Shown one piece after another: positions 14,245 through 21,542 of a DNA stretch of 22,448 bases. How positions within the stretch are numbered: the stretch's first letter is position 1; each line of letters starts with the position of its first letter. The notes below the pieces were generated by a model, which was given only the letters and a program-made list of their open reading frames with translations, was not told the DNA's origin and made no database searches. The translations under genes and the position numbers were made by a program. Source of the DNA: Kingella sp. (in: b-proteobacteria) (GTDB lineage: Bacteria; Pseudomonadota; Gammaproteobacteria; Burkholderiales; Neisseriaceae); assembly GCF_030527935.1 (NCBI RefSeq), contig NZ_JAUMZV010000036.1, positions 1-22,448 on the forward strand, written 5' to 3'.

Positions 14245-14493
14245 TTAACGCTTATCGCGGAAAAATGTATCCACCGCTTCTTGAAACAAATCGGCGTGAA
14301 CACTATTGCTGTAACCCAGTTCCGCCACTTCGTCTTCAAAAGCAGCCTGAACGGATTCCACAATATTTTCCGCCATCTCTTGCGGCATCGCGCGCAAAAA
14401 TCCCTGCAACGCCGCCGCCAGCACGCGATTTTGCATCAGCAGCATATCATTGGTTTCTTCCAAATAATCCAAACGCTGTTCCAAATCTTCCAT
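14245..14493 (-). CDS. Small conserved-looking protein of unknown function
   Basis: This 82-residue acidic protein starts MEDLEQRLDYLEETNDMLL, with heptad-like spacing suggesting a short coiled coil at residues 2-30. A helical region LRAMPQEMAENIVESVQAAFEDEVAEL follows. I do not recognise the family. The start at 14493 is preferred to an upstream start at 14550, because the extra 19 residues are basic and unlike the rest. Codon pattern resembles neighbouring genes. It is divergent from the gene starting at 14543, about 50 bp away. The MITE-like element lies four bases past its stop. Confidence 0.65.
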   Translation of the reverse strand: MEDLEQRLDYLEETNDMLLMQNRVLAAALQGFLRAMPQEMAENIVESVQAAFEDEVAELGYSNSVHADLFQEAVDTFFRDKR

Positions 14494-14542
14494 TTTGTCT
14501 CGCTTTTTAGCAAAAAGCGGTATTGTAGCAAAACCCCTTTTT

Positions 14543-15388
14543 ATGGACACGCCCAGAATGAATCAAAACAACCCATTCGCTTCCGACATGGTATTCACAC
14601 TCAGCGAAGACGACGATTTTCGCCCCGCGCCGCAGCCCCAACACCAAAGCGACAACGATTGGGAACGCAACCTAACCGCGCTGCGCCATCGCCAAGAAAC
14701 CCATGCCAACGCGCCAACCCGCGCCCTGCTCACCGACATCACCATCACGCCCCCCAGCGCGCGCGAACAAAACCTGCGCGATTTATCCGACATCTACCCC
14801 AACACCAACGAGCTGCGCCCCTTTGGCGACAAAGAACTGGATGCCGCCTACCGCGAATACCTTAGCCAGAGCGTAGAAGCGCACAACCAAAGCGACAGCA
14901 TCACCGACACCGAAGTGGACGTGCTGATACAAGAAGACTGGCTCGCCGCCCAATCCGCCTTGCAAAGCGAACGCACGCGCCGCTATGCACACGAAACCAA
15001 AACCGTGCTGCTCAAAAGCCGCGACAACGCCCCCACCCCCGCGCCTGCTGCCCCCCTTTCAGGCAGCCTGAAAACCGATGCGCCCGTTGCGCTGCCCGAT
15101 ATTGCTGTGCATGTATATGAATTGCCCGATTTGCCTTCCACCCGCCGCGTGCGCGTGTTGTCCGAGCAAGAATTGATGCAAGGCATCCGCGATAAGCTGC
15201 TGCCGCATTTAAGCAACGCAGTGGCAGGCATGGTGCGCCAAGCCTTGCAGAAAAAGCTCGCCATGCTGTCGTATGACTTGCAAACCACGCTCAACGAAGA
15301 AACCCCGCAGCTGGTGGAAGATGTGCTGGACCACAATTTGAATGCGATTTTCCGCTCGGTGAAGGATGCGGCGGTGTATAAGAAATAG
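14543..15388 (+). CDS. Hypothetical protein, possibly cytoplasmic, unknown function
   Basis: This 281-residue product is acidic and Gln/Asn/Pro-rich in its first two-thirds (FASDMVFTLSEDDDF, RPAPQPQHQ) and predicted disordered there. A more ordered C-terminal helical region (residues about 210-281: RVRVLSEQELMQGIRDKLLPHLSNAVAGMVRQALQKKLAML) follows. No signal peptide or membrane segment is seen, and I do not recognise the family. The alternative start at 14558 (MNQNNPF) has a GGA nine bases upstream and may be the true one. A perfect DUS (near 15062) encodes SGSLKT at the junction between the disordered and ordered parts. An inverted DUS terminator follows. Confidence 0.75.
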   Translation: MDTPRMNQNNPFASDMVFTLSEDDDFRPAPQPQHQSDNDWERNLTALRHRQETHANAPTRALLTDITITPPSAREQNLRDLSDIYPNTNELRPFGDKELDAAYREYLSQSVEAHNQSDSITDTEVDVLIQEDWLAAQSALQSERTRRYAHETKTVLLKSRDNAPTPAPAAPLSGSLKTDAPVALPDIAVHVYELPDLPSTRRVRVLSEQELMQGIRDKLLPHLSNAVAGMVRQALQKKLAMLSYDLQTTLNEETPQLVEDVLDHNLNAIFRSVKDAAVYKK

Positions 15389-15403
15389 TTGTTGAATAAG
15401 CGT

Positions 15404-15445
15404 AAGGCAGCCTGAAAAGCGGTTTATGCGTTTTCAGGCTGCCTT
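15404..15445 (+). terminator. Inverted DUS pair after the hypothetical gene
   Basis: AAGGCAGCCTGAAAAGC and GCGTTTTCAGGCTGCCTT pair with a loop of about 9 bases, beginning 15 bp after the stop codon and followed by GTTAT. The perfect stem covers the whole DUS on each side. A second inverted pair lies at about 15543-15578, close to the 3' end of suhB on the other strand. Confidence 0.7.
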
Positions 15446-15540
15446 GTTATGGTGCAATAAATTCGCCGCAATTCCCAAGCCATCAATCCACTACGTGCGT
15501 GCTTGCGGCACAATACCCCACTCATCGCTACCCCAAACAC

Positions 15541-15581
15541 ATTTTCAGGCTGCCTAATCGCAAATAGGCAGCCTGAAAACA
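15541..15581 (-). terminator. Inverted DUS pair beyond suhB
   Basis: TTTTCAGGCTGCCTA and TAGGCAGCCTGAAAAC flank a 9-base spacer (ATCGCAAAT). The stem starts about 28 bp beyond the suhB stop on the minus strand, the correct position for its terminator. Read on the minus strand the right arm is followed by TGTGTTTGG, a partly T-rich tail. Confidence 0.6.
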
Positions 15582-15608
15582 TATTTCACCATAACAACAA
15601 ACGCGAGC

Positions 15609-16406
15609 TTAAACGTGCGCCCCAATTATCCTTAACATCTGCGCCAGCACTTTGGGGTTCGCGCCAACAATATTGCCCGTTTGCAGCCAAGTTTGCTCGC
15701 CTTGCATATCGGTGATGATGCCGCCTGCTTCTTGCACAATCAACGCGCCTGCGGCGATGTCCCACGGCTTTAAGTTGAATTCAAAAAAGCCGTCAAACCG
15801 CCCTGCTGCCAGCGAGCACAAATCCAGCGATGCTGCGCCTTCGCGGCGTGCGCCTGCGGTTTTTTCAATAAACGCTTTCAAAATAGCAAGATAGCTGTCC
15901 AACATGGATTGCTCCACCACGGGGAAGCCTGTGCCGATAACGCATTGGTTGAGTTCAATGCGGTTGGACACGCGGATGCGGCGGTCGTTGAGCAATGCGC
16001 CATTGCCGCGCGATGCGGTGAATAGGTCGTTGCGCTCGGGAGCGTAAACAAGGGCTTCTTTTAACACGCCTTTTTCCAATAGCGCGATGCTGATGGCGTA
16101 TTGTGGATGCCCGTGCAGGTAGTTGGTGGTGCCGTCTAGCGGGTCAATAATCCATTCAAATTCGGCGCGTTCGTTGCCCACGATGCCTGTTTCTTCCGAC
16201 AAAATGCGGTGGTGCGGATAGGCTTCTTGCAGGGTTTCGATGATGATGGCTTCGGATTGGCGGTCCACTTCGGAGACGAAATCGTTAAACGCTTTGTTGT
16301 CGATGCGGATGGTGGGGAGATTGTTGCTGGCGCGTAGCATCAAATCGCCTGCTTTGCGGGCGGCTTTGAAGGCTACGTTGAGCGCGGGGTTGAGTTGTTG
16401 TGCCAT
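15609..16406 (-). CDS. suhB: Inositol-1-monophosphatase family protein SuhB
   Basis: This 265-residue protein has all the inositol monophosphatase motifs: ILSEETG (residues 68-74), WIIDPLDGTTNYLHG (85-99) and PWDIAAGALIVQEAGG (214-229). These hold the three-metal catalytic site (E71/E72, D88, D91, D216). SuhB dephosphorylates inositol phosphates in vitro and, in enterobacteria, also joins the rRNA antitermination complex. Which role applies here is not visible. The start at 16406 follows CACAGGAAACCATC, a good ribosome site. A DUS pair lies upstream at 16430-16461. Confidence 0.95.
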   Translation of the reverse strand: MAQQLNPALNVAFKAARKAGDLMLRASNNLPTIRIDNKAFNDFVSEVDRQSEAIIIETLQEAYPHHRILSEETGIVGNERAEFEWIIDPLDGTTNYLHGHPQYAISIALLEKGVLKEALVYAPERNDLFTASRGNGALLNDRRIRVSNRIELNQCVIGTGFPVVEQSMLDSYLAILKAFIEKTAGARREGAASLDLCSLAAGRFDGFFEFNLKPWDIAAGALIVQEAGGIITDMQGEQTWLQTGNIVGANPKVLAQMLRIIGAHV

Positions 16407-16429
16407 GATGGTTTCCTGTGAAAGATGAT

Positions 16430-16461
16430 AAGGCAGCCTGAAAAGGGCTTTCAGGCTGCCG
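16430..16461. repeat. Inverted DUS pair between suhB and rarD
   Basis: AAGGCAGCCTGAAAAG and CTTTCAGGCTGCCG face each other with almost no loop, and the second copy has one mismatch (CCG). They lie in the 162-bp region between divergent genes, so this pair is in the 5' leader of suhB and cannot be a 3' terminator of either gene. Confidence 0.6.
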
Positions 16462-16568
16462 CGTTTAACGAAGTCAGTTAAAGAACAGAGCGCGGATTAT
16501 ACGGATTTTCCCGCTTTACGGCTATCGCCCCGCAGGCGTACCATTGCGCTTTTTTTGGCGATTCTGCG

Positions 16569-17474
16569 ATGTCTCTATCCACTCAATCCGAGCAACGCCA
16601 AGGCATTTTGCTGGCATTAGCTTGCTATGGCACATGGGGCTTGTTCCCCCTATTTTGGTATCCGCTCAACCATTCGCCCATGCCTGCGGAGCAAATTTTG
16701 GCGCAACGCATTGTGTGGTCAAGCGTGTTTGCGTTGGCTCTGCTGCTGGCGTTTCGGCAAGGCAAGGCGTTGGTGATGGCGTTTCGTCAGCCCAAATTGT
16801 TGGCAACGTTTGCGCTGTCGTCTTTGCTGATTGCGGCAAATTGGCTGATTTATCTTTGGGCAATTATTCATCATCATGTGGTGGAAGCGAGCTTGGGCTA
16901 TTTCATCAACCCTTTGGTGAATATGCTTCTGGGCTGGGTAATTTTTAAAGAACGGCTCAACGTGTGGCAAATGGCGGCGATTGCGCTGGCGGTGGCGGGC
17001 ATTGTGTGGCTGGCGATTCCTGCGGGGCAAATCCCGTGGGTTTCGCTGTTTTTGGCGTTTACCTTTGGTTTGTATGGCGCGGTGCGCAAACTCGCGCCCA
17101 TGCCGCCTTTGGCAGGGCTCACGCTGGAAACGCTGTTGCTGCTGCCCTTTGCGCTGGGCTATTTGGCTTGGTGTGGCACGCAAAACACGCTGGTGTTTGG
17201 CGAATTAACGCTGTTGCAAAAAACCGTGTTGTTCGCATCGGGCGCAGCCACCACGCTGCCGCTGCTGGCTTTTGCCGCCGCTGCCAAACGGATTGCGCTG
17301 TCGTTGCTGGGCATTTTGCAAAACCTGTCGCCCACCACGCAGCTTTTGCTGGGGCTGGCGTTGGGCGAGCAATTAAGCGGGGCGCGGCTGATGGGCTATG
17401 GCTTGGTGTGGCTAGGCGTGCTGGTGTTTTTGTATGGTGTTTGGTTGCAGATGAAGCGGGAAAAGGCAGCCTGA
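16569..17474 (+). CDS. rarD: EamA-family transporter RarD
   Basis: This 301-residue, very hydrophobic protein has about ten transmembrane helices arranged as two EamA repeats, as in the RarD subgroup of drug/metabolite transporters. The N-terminal stretch GILLALACYGTWGLFPLFWYPL and the mid-protein WLIYLWAIIHHHVVEASLGYFINPLVN are typical of RarD. The substrate is unknown (the name reflects an old chloramphenicol-sensitivity phenotype). No strong ribosome site precedes the ATG. The last codons, lysine-Ala-Ala-stop, are written by a perfect DUS whose TGA is the stop codon. A rho-independent terminator follows 22 bp later. Confidence 0.93.
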   Translation: MSLSTQSEQRQGILLALACYGTWGLFPLFWYPLNHSPMPAEQILAQRIVWSSVFALALLLAFRQGKALVMAFRQPKLLATFALSSLLIAANWLIYLWAIIHHHVVEASLGYFINPLVNMLLGWVIFKERLNVWQMAAIALAVAGIVWLAIPAGQIPWVSLFLAFTFGLYGAVRKLAPMPPLAGLTLETLLLLPFALGYLAWCGTQNTLVFGELTLLQKTVLFASGAATTLPLLAFAAAAKRIALSLLGILQNLSPTTQLLLGLALGEQLSGARLMGYGLVWLGVLVFLYGVWLQMKREKAA

Positions 17475-17495
17475 AAACGAGCGAAACAGTTTATA

Positions 17496-17528
17496 AAAAC
17501 CGTTTGGTATCGCGCCAAACGGTTTTTT
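17496..17528 (+). terminator. Rho-independent terminator of rarD
   Basis: AAACCGTTTGG and CCAAACGGTTT form a perfect 11-bp stem around TATCGCG, followed by a run of T. It is not DUS-derived, unlike most other terminators here. A related imperfect hairpin (AACCGTCTGG...CCAAACGGTT) occurs at 17770-17796. Confidence 0.88.
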
Positions 17529-17876
17529 CGCTGCATGGATAGACGCCATTTCAGGCTGCCTTGATGCACCATCCAGCCCAACACCCCCCGCCACATCACA
17601 ACCCGCAAATTTCAGGCTGCCCTATTTCTTAAACCCAAACCACGCCATCCTTTTTTAACCCAAGCGCACGGCTTGCAAGCAAGCCGTAGAAGCGCGGGGA
17701 CGCATTTTCAGGCTGCCTATATCGCCCCCGCGTTTAGGCAGCCTGAAAACCCATCCCCACCGCAAAAAAAACCGTCTGGCGCAACACCAAACGGTTCTAT
17801 CTTTTCAGGCTGCCTTTGGAACTTCACAAAAATTTCAGCCCGCCCAATCCAGCCCAACCATCCCGCCCCCACTCGT
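17529..17876. other. Convergent intergenic region with hairpins and DUS
   Basis: No gene is supported. It contains perfect DUS near 17550, 17708, 17737 and 17802, and a variant near 17611. A perfect 9-bp stem ACGGCTTGC/GCAAGCCGT lies at 17668-17687. The AACCGTCTGG...CCAAACGGTT hairpin (17770-17796) is a degenerate relative of the rarD terminator. The DUS copies near 17708 and 17737 are an inverted pair with a short spacer, probably a terminator for the minus-strand gene ending at 17877. Confidence 0.55.
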
Positions 17877-18821
17877 TCACAGCATCTTCCCATCAAACCG
17901 CCGTTGGCGTTTCCAAAACGCCCATTGTGGCTTGCTGCCTATCGTACATTGCGCTTGTTCGCACACGATGCGCAGCCCGTTTAGGCAGCCTGAAAACAAA
18001 TCTTGCAGCAACGGTTCAAACCAGTTTTGCTCCCATGCTTCAAGCTGGGCTTGGTATGCCCATAGGTCGCCTGTTTGCTGGCTGGGCAGGAAGTCGTCGG
18101 CAAAAATATGGGTTTGGGCGATGGGAATTTGCCGTTGGGCGCAGGTGTGTTGCCATGCGGCGTAGCTTTCGGGCTGGCGGGCAGTCTCTTGGCTGCTGTG
18201 CGCTGCCCACGCGCTGTTGCTGGCGATGAGTGCGACAGCCTGAAAATCGGTCATTGGCGCGGGGGCGTTCCACAGCCAAATGCCGTTGATGGGCGGCAGT
18301 TGGTTTTGCTGGCGGGTTTGGTTGAGCGGGTGGTTGTGCAGCCACATTTGTAGCTCGGTGGATAGGGCGAGCCACGGGCGGATGTCGCTGCCGCTTGCGC
18401 TTTGGCTGCCGTCTAGCTGGCTGGCGATGTCTAGGATGCTGGCGGCGTGCCATGTGGGTGGGCTGGGCAGAGCAAGCGTCCACAAATCGGGTCGGATGGG
18501 GCTAAACGCATATTCGCCGTGGTAAAACTGGTTCAGCTCGTTGCACCAAATGGCGGCTTCGCTGGGCGAGAGCGGCAGGTGTTCGGCGGGCAGTTGGCTG
18601 GCGGTGTTCATGCCCATTTGTTGCCACACGGGGCTGGCGTAAACCACGTTTTCAGGCTGCCCTAATTGGTCGCACAGATAGGTTTGATAAAGCTGCATTC
18701 GGCTAAACGCGGCGGGCTGGATTTTGGCGTAGCGCAGCAGTTGGTTGAGCGCGGGGGTGTTGAGTTCGGGCAGGGTTTCGTGTGCTTGGCGCAGCAGGGC
18801 GGGGAGAATTAGGGTGAACAT
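17877..18821 (-). CDS. Conserved protein of unknown function (COG4255-like)
   Basis: This 314-residue protein begins MFTLILPALLRQ. It shows a pattern I associate with a family common in beta- and gammaproteobacteria that is sometimes labelled phosphoglycerate-mutase-like: YASPVW (residues 61-66), LPLSPSEAAIWCNELNQFYHG (82-102), and especially LQMWLHNHPLNQTRQQNQLPPINGIWLWN (157-185). No metal site of phosphoglycerate mutase is evident, so that label should not be trusted. The frame is open 209 codons further upstream, but that part overlaps the next gene antisense and is discarded. A perfect DUS near 17983 encodes SGCLNGLR, and variants encode QPENV and RQPESY. It lies divergent from the M23 gene. 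Confidence 0.82.
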   Translation of the reverse strand: MFTLILPALLRQAHETLPELNTPALNQLLRYAKIQPAAFSRMQLYQTYLCDQLGQPENVVYASPVWQQMGMNTASQLPAEHLPLSPSEAAIWCNELNQFYHGEYAFSPIRPDLWTLALPSPPTWHAASILDIASQLDGSQSASGSDIRPWLALSTELQMWLHNHPLNQTRQQNQLPPINGIWLWNAPAPMTDFQAVALIASNSAWAAHSSQETARQPESYAAWQHTCAQRQIPIAQTHIFADDFLPSQQTGDLWAYQAQLEAWEQNWFEPLLQDLFSGCLNGLRIVCEQAQCTIGSKPQWAFWKRQRRFDGKML

Positions 18822-18877
18822 AATGGAGCGGCAAACAAAAAAGGCGGATTGTAGCAGCCCGCCATCAAAAGTCTCTT

Positions 18878-18897
18878 TCAGGCAGCCTGAAAATGCT
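18878..18897. repeat. Self-complementary DUS between divergent genes
   Basis: TTTCAGGCAGCCTGAAA is a perfect DUS extended into a near-perfect palindrome, lying in the 117-bp region between the conserved unknown gene and the M23 gene. The same extended form occurs in coding sequence near 15058. It is in a promoter region, so it is not a terminator. Confidence 0.65.
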
Positions 18898-18938
18898 AAA
18901 ATCGCGCGTTTTCCGATTTGCTTTACATCTGTTGTCCA

Positions 18939-20219
18939 ATGAAAAAAATAAATCCTAACAAACTGATTATTTTTCCGATTATCGCGCTTGCGCTGGTGCT
19001 TGTGGCGGTGGCGTTTAGCCCGAAAAAGGCGGAAATTGCGCCCAATGCGCGTTTGGTGCGCCAAGTGTTGCCCAGCCCCAAAATCACCGATTTTGGGCGA
19101 TTGAGCTATTGGCGCGACGAGGAAGTGCAAGAGGGCGACACGCTGCCTATGGTGTTGGCGCGCATTGGCGTGAGCGAGCAGAATCTGCAAGATTTTGTGC
19201 AAAACAGCCCGATTAACCTGAAATCGTTGAAGCTCCATGAGGGCAAAATTGTGAGCGCGCACATTGATGCGCAGCAAAATGTTACCGATATTCAATTCTT
19301 TAACGATGAAGACGGCGAGCGCAACTTGGTGGCGATTGAATACGCCGATGGCAAATGGCAGCTGCGCAAAACCGAAGGCGACACCACCACCCTGCCATCG
19401 CTGCGCTCGGTGGTGATTACGTCTTCCGTGTCGGGCGCGTTGGGGCAAGCGGGCGTGCCGATTGATATTCGCATCACGCTCAAAGAAATCTTTGCCGATA
19501 AAATCAATTTAGACAAACTGCCCGAAGGGTCTAGCGTGCGCGTGTTGTATGAAAGCCTGTATTTTCGCGGGCAAGAAGTGGCAACGGGCAACGTGCTGGC
19601 TGCCGAAGTAACCGCCAACAATCACACTTATTACGCCTATTATTTTGAAAACGGCGATGCCGACAACGGCGGCAATTATTATGACGAAAACGGCGAACCG
19701 CTGCGCCAAGGCTTTGGCGGGCTGCCGATTGAAAGCTACACCCGCATTTCATCGCCCTTTGGCATCCGCGTGCACCCCATCACCCACACCGTGCGGATGC
19801 ACACAGGCATTGACTACGCCGCCCCGCAAGGCACGCGCGTGTTGGCCCCCAGCGATGGCGTGGTCAGCTTTCGCGGCTGGAAAGGCGGCTACGGCAACGC
19901 CGTGATGGTTACCCACGACAACGGCATGGAAACGCTATACGGGCATCTGAGCGCGTTTATCAGCGGCGTGGACGTGGGCACGCGCGTGAACTCGGGCGCG
20001 GTGATTGGCTTGGTGGGCAGCACGGGGCATTCCACCGGCCCGCATCTGCACTACGAAGTGCGGATTAACGGGCAGCCTGTGAACCCCGCCACCGTTGCCC
20101 TGCCCACGCCGCAACTTGCCACCGCCGACCGCGCCGCCCTGCAAATCTATCGCGGCAAAGTGGACGAAGTGATGCAAGCCGTGCGCGGGCTGCCTGTGAT
20201 GGTGTCGCAGATGGATTGA
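18939..20219 (+). CDS. M23-family metallopeptidase, probable cell-wall endopeptidase
   Basis: This 426-residue protein has an N-terminal membrane anchor or signal (residues 8-27), an N-terminal LysM/OapA-like stretch (WRDEEVQEGDTLPMVLARIGVSEQNLQ, 58-84) and a C-terminal M23 (LytM) domain. The zinc motif HTGIDYAAPQGT gives H288 and D292, and the HLH motif (TGPHLHYEV) gives H369/H371, with H336 in YGHLSAF. It resembles MepM-type peptidases that cut peptidoglycan cross-links to permit wall growth, facing the periplasm. All catalytic residues are present. The start at 18939 is chosen because the seven upstream residues have no family support. No strong ribosome site is visible. Confidence 0.93.
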   Translation: MKKINPNKLIIFPIIALALVLVAVAFSPKKAEIAPNARLVRQVLPSPKITDFGRLSYWRDEEVQEGDTLPMVLARIGVSEQNLQDFVQNSPINLKSLKLHEGKIVSAHIDAQQNVTDIQFFNDEDGERNLVAIEYADGKWQLRKTEGDTTTLPSLRSVVITSSVSGALGQAGVPIDIRITLKEIFADKINLDKLPEGSSVRVLYESLYFRGQEVATGNVLAAEVTANNHTYYAYYFENGDADNGGNYYDENGEPLRQGFGGLPIESYTRISSPFGIRVHPITHTVRMHTGIDYAAPQGTRVLAPSDGVVSFRGWKGGYGNAVMVTHDNGMETLYGHLSAFISGVDVGTRVNSGAVIGLVGSTGHSTGPHLHYEVRINGQPVNPATVALPTPQLATADRAALQIYRGKVDEVMQAVRGLPVMVSQMD

Positions 20220-20262
20220 TGGGGCGGGATGGTTTTCAGGCTGCCTATGCCATCCGCCACGC

Positions 20263-20290
20263 ATGGAGCGGCGACGGCTCGTTGCCAAAT
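20263..20290. repeat. GGAGCG-type element, single arm
   Basis: ATGGAGCGGCGACGGCTCG followed by TTGCCAAAT is identical, as read, to the inverse of the right arm of the paired element at 9973-10058. No second arm is seen within 100 bp. Confidence 0.7.
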
Positions 20291-20370
20291 AGCACGCCAA
20301 ACCAACCGCCTTGCTTGAATACAGCGTTTCAGGCTGCCCATGTTTACCGCTGGATTAGCTTAACAACAAT

Positions 20371-20407
20371 AGGCAGCCTGAAACGCAGTTCAGCGTAGCT
20401 AAAACCC
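20371..20407 (+). repeat. DUS-anchored repeat, copy 1
   Basis: AGGCAGCCTGAAAC, then a short variable part, then GTTCAGCGTAGCTAAAACCC. The same unit recurs at 20498-20531 and 21489-21525, so the DUS here is the left end of a longer repeat. Confidence 0.65.
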
Positions 20408-20497
20408 AAAACGCCAACAAAACCAAAACACAATCCATTTTCAGGCTGCCCTACCCTACTCCCCCCAACCCCAAAGGTCCGACACCGAATAACCCAA

Positions 20498-20531
20498 AGG
20501 CAGCCTGAAACACCGTTCAGCGCAGCTAAAA
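20498..20531 (+). repeat. DUS-anchored repeat, copy 2
   Basis: AGGCAGCCTGAAACACC then GTTCAGCGCAGCTAAAAC; one base in the second half differs from copies 1 and 3. It lies about 80 bp upstream of the secreted-protein gene start. Confidence 0.65.
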
Positions 20532-20607
20532 CACGTTTCCCCGCTTCTAGCCCATTCCCATTTTCAGGCTGCCTTCTCTTTCCACCCATCTCACCCAGAG
20601 CCATCCC

Positions 20608-21422
20608 ATGAAACCCATCCTTCTCGTTCTCGCTCTAATCCCCGCATTCGCTCTCGCCGCCCCCAGCGCAGACGATACCGCCATCCGCAATCTCATCAAC
20701 CAACATTACCAACGCCCACAGCCCGCACACCCATGCCAACTCACCGCCCCGCCCCCCAGCGACCCAAGGCAGCCTGAAAACACCGCCTACTGCATGAAGC
20801 CCGCCGCCAGCCACACCGTAAATCGCCACGGCAAAGCCACCCGCTATGTGCTCTACACAGGCTTCGCCTACAACACACCCAAGAGCAGCGCAAAAACGAC
20901 AGCCACGCCGCCTCAGGGCTAGCCGAGCTATTCATATTAGAAAAAACAGGCAACGCATGGGCTATCACGCAGCACGGCAAAAGCGAAGTCGGCGCATGGG
21001 GCGAGCCCCCGTCCTTATGGCGTTTTGTGCAAGTGGGCAAACAAAACTGGGGCTACCAAACCCAAAACAGCTACACAGGCCAAGGCGCAACCGAAACAAG
21101 GCAATTTTTCCTGTTCACCGACAACACCCGCGTCGCCACCAGCTTCATCCCCGATGGCAACGACAACAGCGGCGCGTATGGCGACTGCACCCTTTACACA
21201 GGCGCAGAAAAACGCTCCTGCCAAGACCGTCAAACCAGCCTAGAAGCGCAAATCCGCTTCAACCGCACCACCGAACAAAACGGCGTGTGGGGCATCCAAG
21301 CCACGCTCAGCGGCAATATAGGCAAAAAACGCTACACCAAACAAAAATACGCCATGCCCTATAACAGCCGCACACATAGCCACATCGTGCCCAAAAATTA
21401 CCCGCTATATATTGCGCCGTAA
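20608..21422 (+). pseudogene. Secreted protein gene broken by a frameshift
   Basis: The first part (20608-20922) encodes a clear signal peptide MKPILLVLALIPAFALA followed by a mature region. Its frame runs out at TAG (20920-20922). The -1 frame continues from about 20877 without a stop to TAA at 21420-21422, reading QEQRKNDSHAASGLAELF, then WAITQHGKSEVGAWGEPPSLWRFVQVGKQNWGYQ and on to LYIAP. One missing C in the run ACACCC (20876-20880) would restore a 271-residue secreted protein. The family is not recognised; the C-terminal half contains paired cysteines (GDCTLYTGAEKRSC). A perfect DUS near 20768 encodes RQPENT in the N-terminal part. It could be a real pseudogene, phase variation, or a sequencing error. 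Confidence 0.8.
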
Positions 21423-21440
21423 ACATTTTCAGGCTGCCTA

Positions 21441-21467
21441 ATGGAGCGGCGACAGCTCGTCGCCATA
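21441..21467. repeat. GGAGCG-type element, single arm
   Basis: ATGGAGCGGCGACAGCTCG followed by TCGCCAT is a third member of the family seen at 9973-10058 and 20263-20290. It follows a DUS (near 21429) directly after the frameshifted gene. Confidence 0.65.
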
Positions 21468-21488
21468 ACGCAGCGTATTACCACAACA

Positions 21489-21525
21489 AGGCAGCCTGAA
21501 ACACCGTTCAGCGTAGCTAAAACCC
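21489..21525 (+). repeat. DUS-anchored repeat, copy 3
   Basis: AGGCAGCCTGAAACACC then GTTCAGCGTAGCTAAAACCC, ending about 18 bp before the methyltransferase ATG. Matches the copies at 20371 and 20498. Confidence 0.65.
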
Positions 21526-21542
21526 CAACCCCCATCCCCACC

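Larger units (their letters stand above)
20220..20607. other. Repeat-filled intergenic region before the frameshifted gene
   Basis: No gene is supported. The region holds a DUS (20235-20246), a single GGAGCG-type arm (20263-20290), a DUS variant near 20328 and two copies of a DUS-anchored 34-37-bp repeat (20371-20407 and 20498-20531). A DUS variant near 20440 and a perfect DUS (20563-20574) complete it. The stretch from about 20400 to 20500 is C/A-rich and unremarkable. Confidence 0.6.

Noticed and set aside
18822..19448. The minus-strand frame from 17877 stays open 209 codons further, to 19448
   Set aside because: That extension lies antisense to the M23 peptidase gene, is His/Arg/Ala-rich and carries none of the family pattern. 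The ATG at 18821 gives the family-like N-terminus.
20220..20607. Regularly spaced DUS copies as a possible CRISPR array
   Set aside because: Copies are short, in mixed orientation and irregularly spaced, and no cas gene is nearby. They are uptake sequences.
20860..20900. Programmed -1 ribosomal frameshift
   Set aside because: No slippery heptamer or downstream pseudoknot is evident at the frame change. A lost C is the simpler explanation.
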